A DNA stretch of 49,535 bases from Bacteroidaceae bacterium (GTDB lineage: Bacteria; Bacteroidota; Bacteroidia; Bacteroidales; Bacteroidaceae), in assembly GCA_017559845.1 (NCBI GenBank), contig JAFYQQ010000042.1, positions 1 to 49,535 of the forward strand. The letters are read 5' to 3'. This document shows, one piece after another, positions 47,014 to 49,535 of the stretch; the stretch's first letter is position 1; every line of letters begins with the position of its first letter. Below the pieces are notes generated by a model that was not told the DNA's origin, made no database searches, and saw only the letters and a program-made list of their open reading frames with translations. The position numbers were made by a program, and so were the translations under genes.

Positions 47014-49455
47014 TTACTTCCACGTAAGCACGCGGCCAATTTTGTCGTACACGCTGGCCCAGTGGGCACGCGATGTGGCGTCGGGGGCTGAAGTGCTGGC
47101 CGCCTTGGCCTTGGCCTGAATCTGCTGCAGTCCCATAAGGGCGGCGGGGCGCACGGGCTCGTATCCGTTGCCGTAGGCGCGGGTCAGGTGCAGAATCATG
47201 GTGTTCTGCAGCGCAACGCGGTAGGGCGACACGGCCTTGCGGCTGTCGGCCTCGGCAAAGATGAGTTTCAGCAGGTCAGAGACGTACTGCTCGGCGGTGT
47301 AGTTCTCGTTCATCGCCTCCAGTCGGTTCATCATGGCGGTTACCACGCTTTCTCCAGCATGGGCGGTGAGCGTCTGCGGATTGGGCGTGAGGCGGCGGGC
47401 ATAGGGCACCTGGCGCAGCCATTCGGGTTCGTTCAGGATGTACTGGTCCAGCCATGCCAGGGCTTCCTTCTGTCGCTCGGCGGGCACGGGCTCGTAGACG
47501 TCCTCGGCTGTGCCCTTGGGCTGGAAGGTGACGTAGTATCCGCCGATATTGCGTGCCACGTGGCCGCAGTAGCGGATGAACTGCAGGCGCATCTCGTCGT
47601 ACATGGTGGGCACGTCGCCGTCATAGAGGTCGCCGGTGTTGTCGGCTGTCCATTGGGTCAGGTTCACAATCTGTCGCTTGAGGTTGCGTATGCCGTATTC
47701 GCTGGCCTTCAGTGCGTCGTCGCCCAGGTCCTCGGTCTGGTTGCGGGGGTCCAGGCGGCCGATGTTGATTTCGCCGTCGCCCCACCACAGGCGCTGGTTC
47801 TTCAGGCGTTCGCGCACCATCTGCTCTCGGTTCTGGTGGTCCAGGTCGGCGGTTTCTCCGGCCATGGGTCCGTATCCCCATTCGATGGCCCATTCGTCGT
47901 AGATGCCAATCTTGGGGAAGATGCCCAGGCGGCTAATCTGGTCCTCGGGCTGTGCCACATAGTTGAAGCGGGCGTAGTCCATGATGCTGGGGGTGTGTCC
48001 GTTGCGTTCCACCCAGTCCTTGTTGCGCAGGCTGTCCACGGGCACGGTGCTGCTGCTGCCGAAGTTGTGGCGCAGACCCAGCGAGTGGCCCACCTCGTGG
48101 CTGCTGACAAAGCGGATGAGCTGGCCCATGAGTTCCTCGTCGTAGTTCATCTTGCGTGCGGCCTCGTCAATGCTGCTGGCCTGCACCATGTACCAGTCGT
48201 GAACCAGCTTCATGACGTTGTGGTACCAGCATACGTGCGCCTCGATGATTTCTCCGGTGCGCGGGTCGCTGACGTGGGGTCCGTAGGCGTTGGGGATGGG
48301 CGATGCCAGATAGCGGATACAGCTGAAGCGGGCGTCCTCCATGCTCATGGTGCTGTCCTCCTCGGGCCACTCCTTGCCGATGATGGCATTCTTCCAGCCG
48401 GCCTTTTCAAAGGCTTTCTGCCAGTCGTTCACACCCTGGATGAGGTACTTGCGCCACTGCTTGGGCGTGGCGGGGTCAATGTAGTACACAATGGGCTTAA
48501 TGGGTTCTACGGCCTGTCCGGCCTTCTGGCGCGCCACGTCCTCGGGACGGGCCTCCAGGCGGAAGCGGGCGATGAACTCCTTGCCGCGTACCTGCTGCTG
48601 GTTGTCGGAGAATTCGGTGTATCCGTGGGTAAAGAAGCCCACGCGCTTGTCAAAATGGCGCGGTGTCATGGGCTTTTCGGGCAGCATGACAAAGCTGACG
48701 TTCAGACCGAAGGTGGCCAGTCCGGTGCTACGGGTGGCGGGCATTGCACCGCCGTTGCTGCTGTAGGTCTTCACCATGCGCACTTCGGTGTTCATGGGGA
48801 AGGACTTGATGTCCTCGATGTAGCTCTTGTCGCCGTTCATTCCCTGCAGGTTGTAGCGTTGGCGCAGATAGTTGGGCAGTCCCATTCCGGGCATGTCGCC
48901 GCCGAAGTAGGGCGAGACCTTAATCTTGTTCATGCCGTCTTTGCTGGATTCGATGGGGAAACTGGCCAGGATGGGGCTTTCGTTGCTGATGCTGATGGCC
49001 TTGTTAATCATTGCGGCGGTGTCGGCCACGTTGACGAACAGCCTTGAGCGCAGGAGCATCTTTCCGTCGGGCGCCTTCTGGAAGTACACGGTCTGCTCGT
49101 TGACCTGCTCGCCGCCGAACTGTCCGCTGTTGGACGGGGTGGCGGTGTAGCGCGTGGTGGTGAGGAACTCGCGGCCGATCAGGCTGTCGTGAATCTGGAA
49201 GTACCAGTCGTTCTTCTCCTTGGTTACGTGGAACATTCCGGGACGGTCCACCTGGGGCTTCTCGGCCTGCTGGGGCTGTTGTCCCTGTTGTGCGGCGGGC
49301 TGCTTGTCCTTCTTTTTCCAGAAGAGGAAGCCCTTGCCGCCTTTCTTCTCTGTCTTTTCAGTCTGTTGCTTCTGCTTGTCTCCGCCCTTGGCCATGACGG
49401 GAGTTCCGGTCATCAGGCCGGCGGCAAGAAGCCACATCAGTCTTGTTCTGTTCAT
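47014..49455 (-). CDS. Large exported zinc metalloprotease (DUF5117/metzincin type)
   Basis: An 813-residue protein with signal peptide 1-22 (PVMAK), then a Lys/Gln-rich low-complexity linker (about 23-65) and an N-terminal beta-rich DUF5117/5118 region (about 70-320). The metzincin-like catalytic part has HEVGHSLGLRHN starting at about His453, with the third ligand in the extended HExxHxxGxxH motif, and SIMDYARFNYV as Met-turn. The C-terminal 200 residues (DUF4953-like) are helical. It is probably a periplasmic or surface protease; the substrate is unknown. The length is normal for the family. It is convergent with DUF6261. Confidence 0.92.
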   Translation of the reverse strand: MNRTRLMWLLAAGLMTGTPVMAKGGDKQKQQTEKTEKKGGKGFLFWKKKDKQPAAQQGQQPQQAEKPQVDRPGMFHVTKEKNDWYFQIHDSLIGREFLTTTRYTATPSNSGQFGGEQVNEQTVYFQKAPDGKMLLRSRLFVNVADTAAMINKAISISNESPILASFPIESSKDGMNKIKVSPYFGGDMPGMGLPNYLRQRYNLQGMNGDKSYIEDIKSFPMNTEVRMVKTYSSNGGAMPATRSTGLATFGLNVSFVMLPEKPMTPRHFDKRVGFFTHGYTEFSDNQQQVRGKEFIARFRLEARPEDVARQKAGQAVEPIKPIVYYIDPATPKQWRKYLIQGVNDWQKAFEKAGWKNAIIGKEWPEEDSTMSMEDARFSCIRYLASPIPNAYGPHVSDPRTGEIIEAHVCWYHNVMKLVHDWYMVQASSIDEAARKMNYDEELMGQLIRFVSSHEVGHSLGLRHNFGSSSTVPVDSLRNKDWVERNGHTPSIMDYARFNYVAQPEDQISRLGIFPKIGIYDEWAIEWGYGPMAGETADLDHQNREQMVRERLKNQRLWWGDGEINIGRLDPRNQTEDLGDDALKASEYGIRNLKRQIVNLTQWTADNTGDLYDGDVPTMYDEMRLQFIRYCGHVARNIGGYYVTFQPKGTAEDVYEPVPAERQKEALAWLDQYILNEPEWLRQVPYARRLTPNPQTLTAHAGESVVTAMMNRLEAMNENYTAEQYVSDLLKLIFAEADSRKAVSPYRVALQNTMILHLTRAYGNGYEPVRPAALMGLQQIQAKAKAASTSAPDATSRAHWASVYDKIGRVLTWK

Positions 49456-49480
49456 TTTATTGTTTGTGTTTTTGGGGTAG

Positions 49481-49535
49481 GGACGCAGCGTGCTGCGTCC
49501 GGAATCATTATACTGCCTGAGAAACAGGCGGACGC
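49481..49535. repeat. GGACGC palindrome cluster at the window edge
   Basis: GGACGCAG CGTG CTGCGTCC (49481-49500) is an 8-bp-arm hairpin. A second hairpin, GCCTG/CAGGC, lies at 49514-49528, and GGACGC starts again at 49530. The spacing of 49 bp suggests another periodic palindrome array that continues beyond the window. It lies just upstream of the metalloprotease start. Confidence 0.55.

Noticed and set aside
47188..49047. 619-residue plus-strand frame opposite the metalloprotease
   Set aside because: It is the antisense of a clearly recognisable gene with the HExxHxxGxxH motif. The long open frame comes from GC-rich codon bias.

Overview
This window is chromosomal DNA from a Bacteroidales bacterium, most likely a Prevotellaceae member (Prevotella or Segatella group). 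The evidence is the recurring Bacteroidetes -7 promoter box TAnnTTTG, the absence of strong Shine-Dalgarno sites, families restricted to Bacteroidetes (fimbrillins, DUF3575, DUF5119, DUF3127, DUF3791/DUF3990, DUF4491, DUF4835, DUF6261) and the gene order dnaN - exonuclease - coaBC - DUF4835 - recN.

Layout. 158-3190: a TonB-dependent receptor and a small His-rich exported protein, separated by a 197-bp MITE-like element. 3327-6423: initiator tRNA, a TetR regulator, a FabG-like reductase, an RluA-family pseudouridine synthase and a cyclophilin. A second, inverted MITE copy follows at 6865-7060. 7160-23391: a phase-variable fimbrial locus. A tyrosine recombinase (7160-8119) is followed by three identical 22-bp sites, two direct and one inverted. 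These bracket a rightward TAnnTTTG promoter that reads into a protein with six helix-turn-helix-like repeats, DUF3575, DUF5119, five fimbrillin-like lipoproteins and two large accessory or tip lipoproteins, ending in a strong terminator. 23419-24746: a scar of toxin-antitoxin and IS remnants (intact DUF3791, DUF3990 cut short at an IS66-like end, a tnpA stub) mixed with short-period repeat arrays. 24960-27116: a GH89 N-acetylglucosaminidase lipoprotein. 27312-37453 (minus): a tightly packed housekeeping operon from dnaN to a DUF4491 protein, with several 4-nt ATGA overlaps. 37607-40285: DUF3127 and an M49 peptidase. 40323-45360: a two-component system with an MGMT-family protein, divergent from an ABC exporter of the MacB/FtsX type whose ATPase gene carries a +1 frameshift. 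45510-46923: a tiny antitoxin-like gene, a six-unit array of 40-bp palindromic repeats and a DUF6261 gene. 47014-49455: a large metzincin-type metalloprotease.

Two things stand out. First, the recombinase, its sites and the invertible promoter form a self-contained on/off switch for the fimbrial operon; as drawn it is ON. Second, the non-coding DNA contains several unrelated families of strictly periodic short repeats: 7 bp at 11-152 and 27615-27642, 9 bp at 11795-11848 and 12955-13010, 22 bp at 6644-6717, 23651-23760 and 24549-24746, and 40 bp at 45781-46015. The 22-bp arrays at separate places use different core words but the same period, and each is rich in dyad symmetry. They are not coding and do not look like CRISPR; their role is unknown.

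All calls come from reading the sequence by eye; no database search was run.
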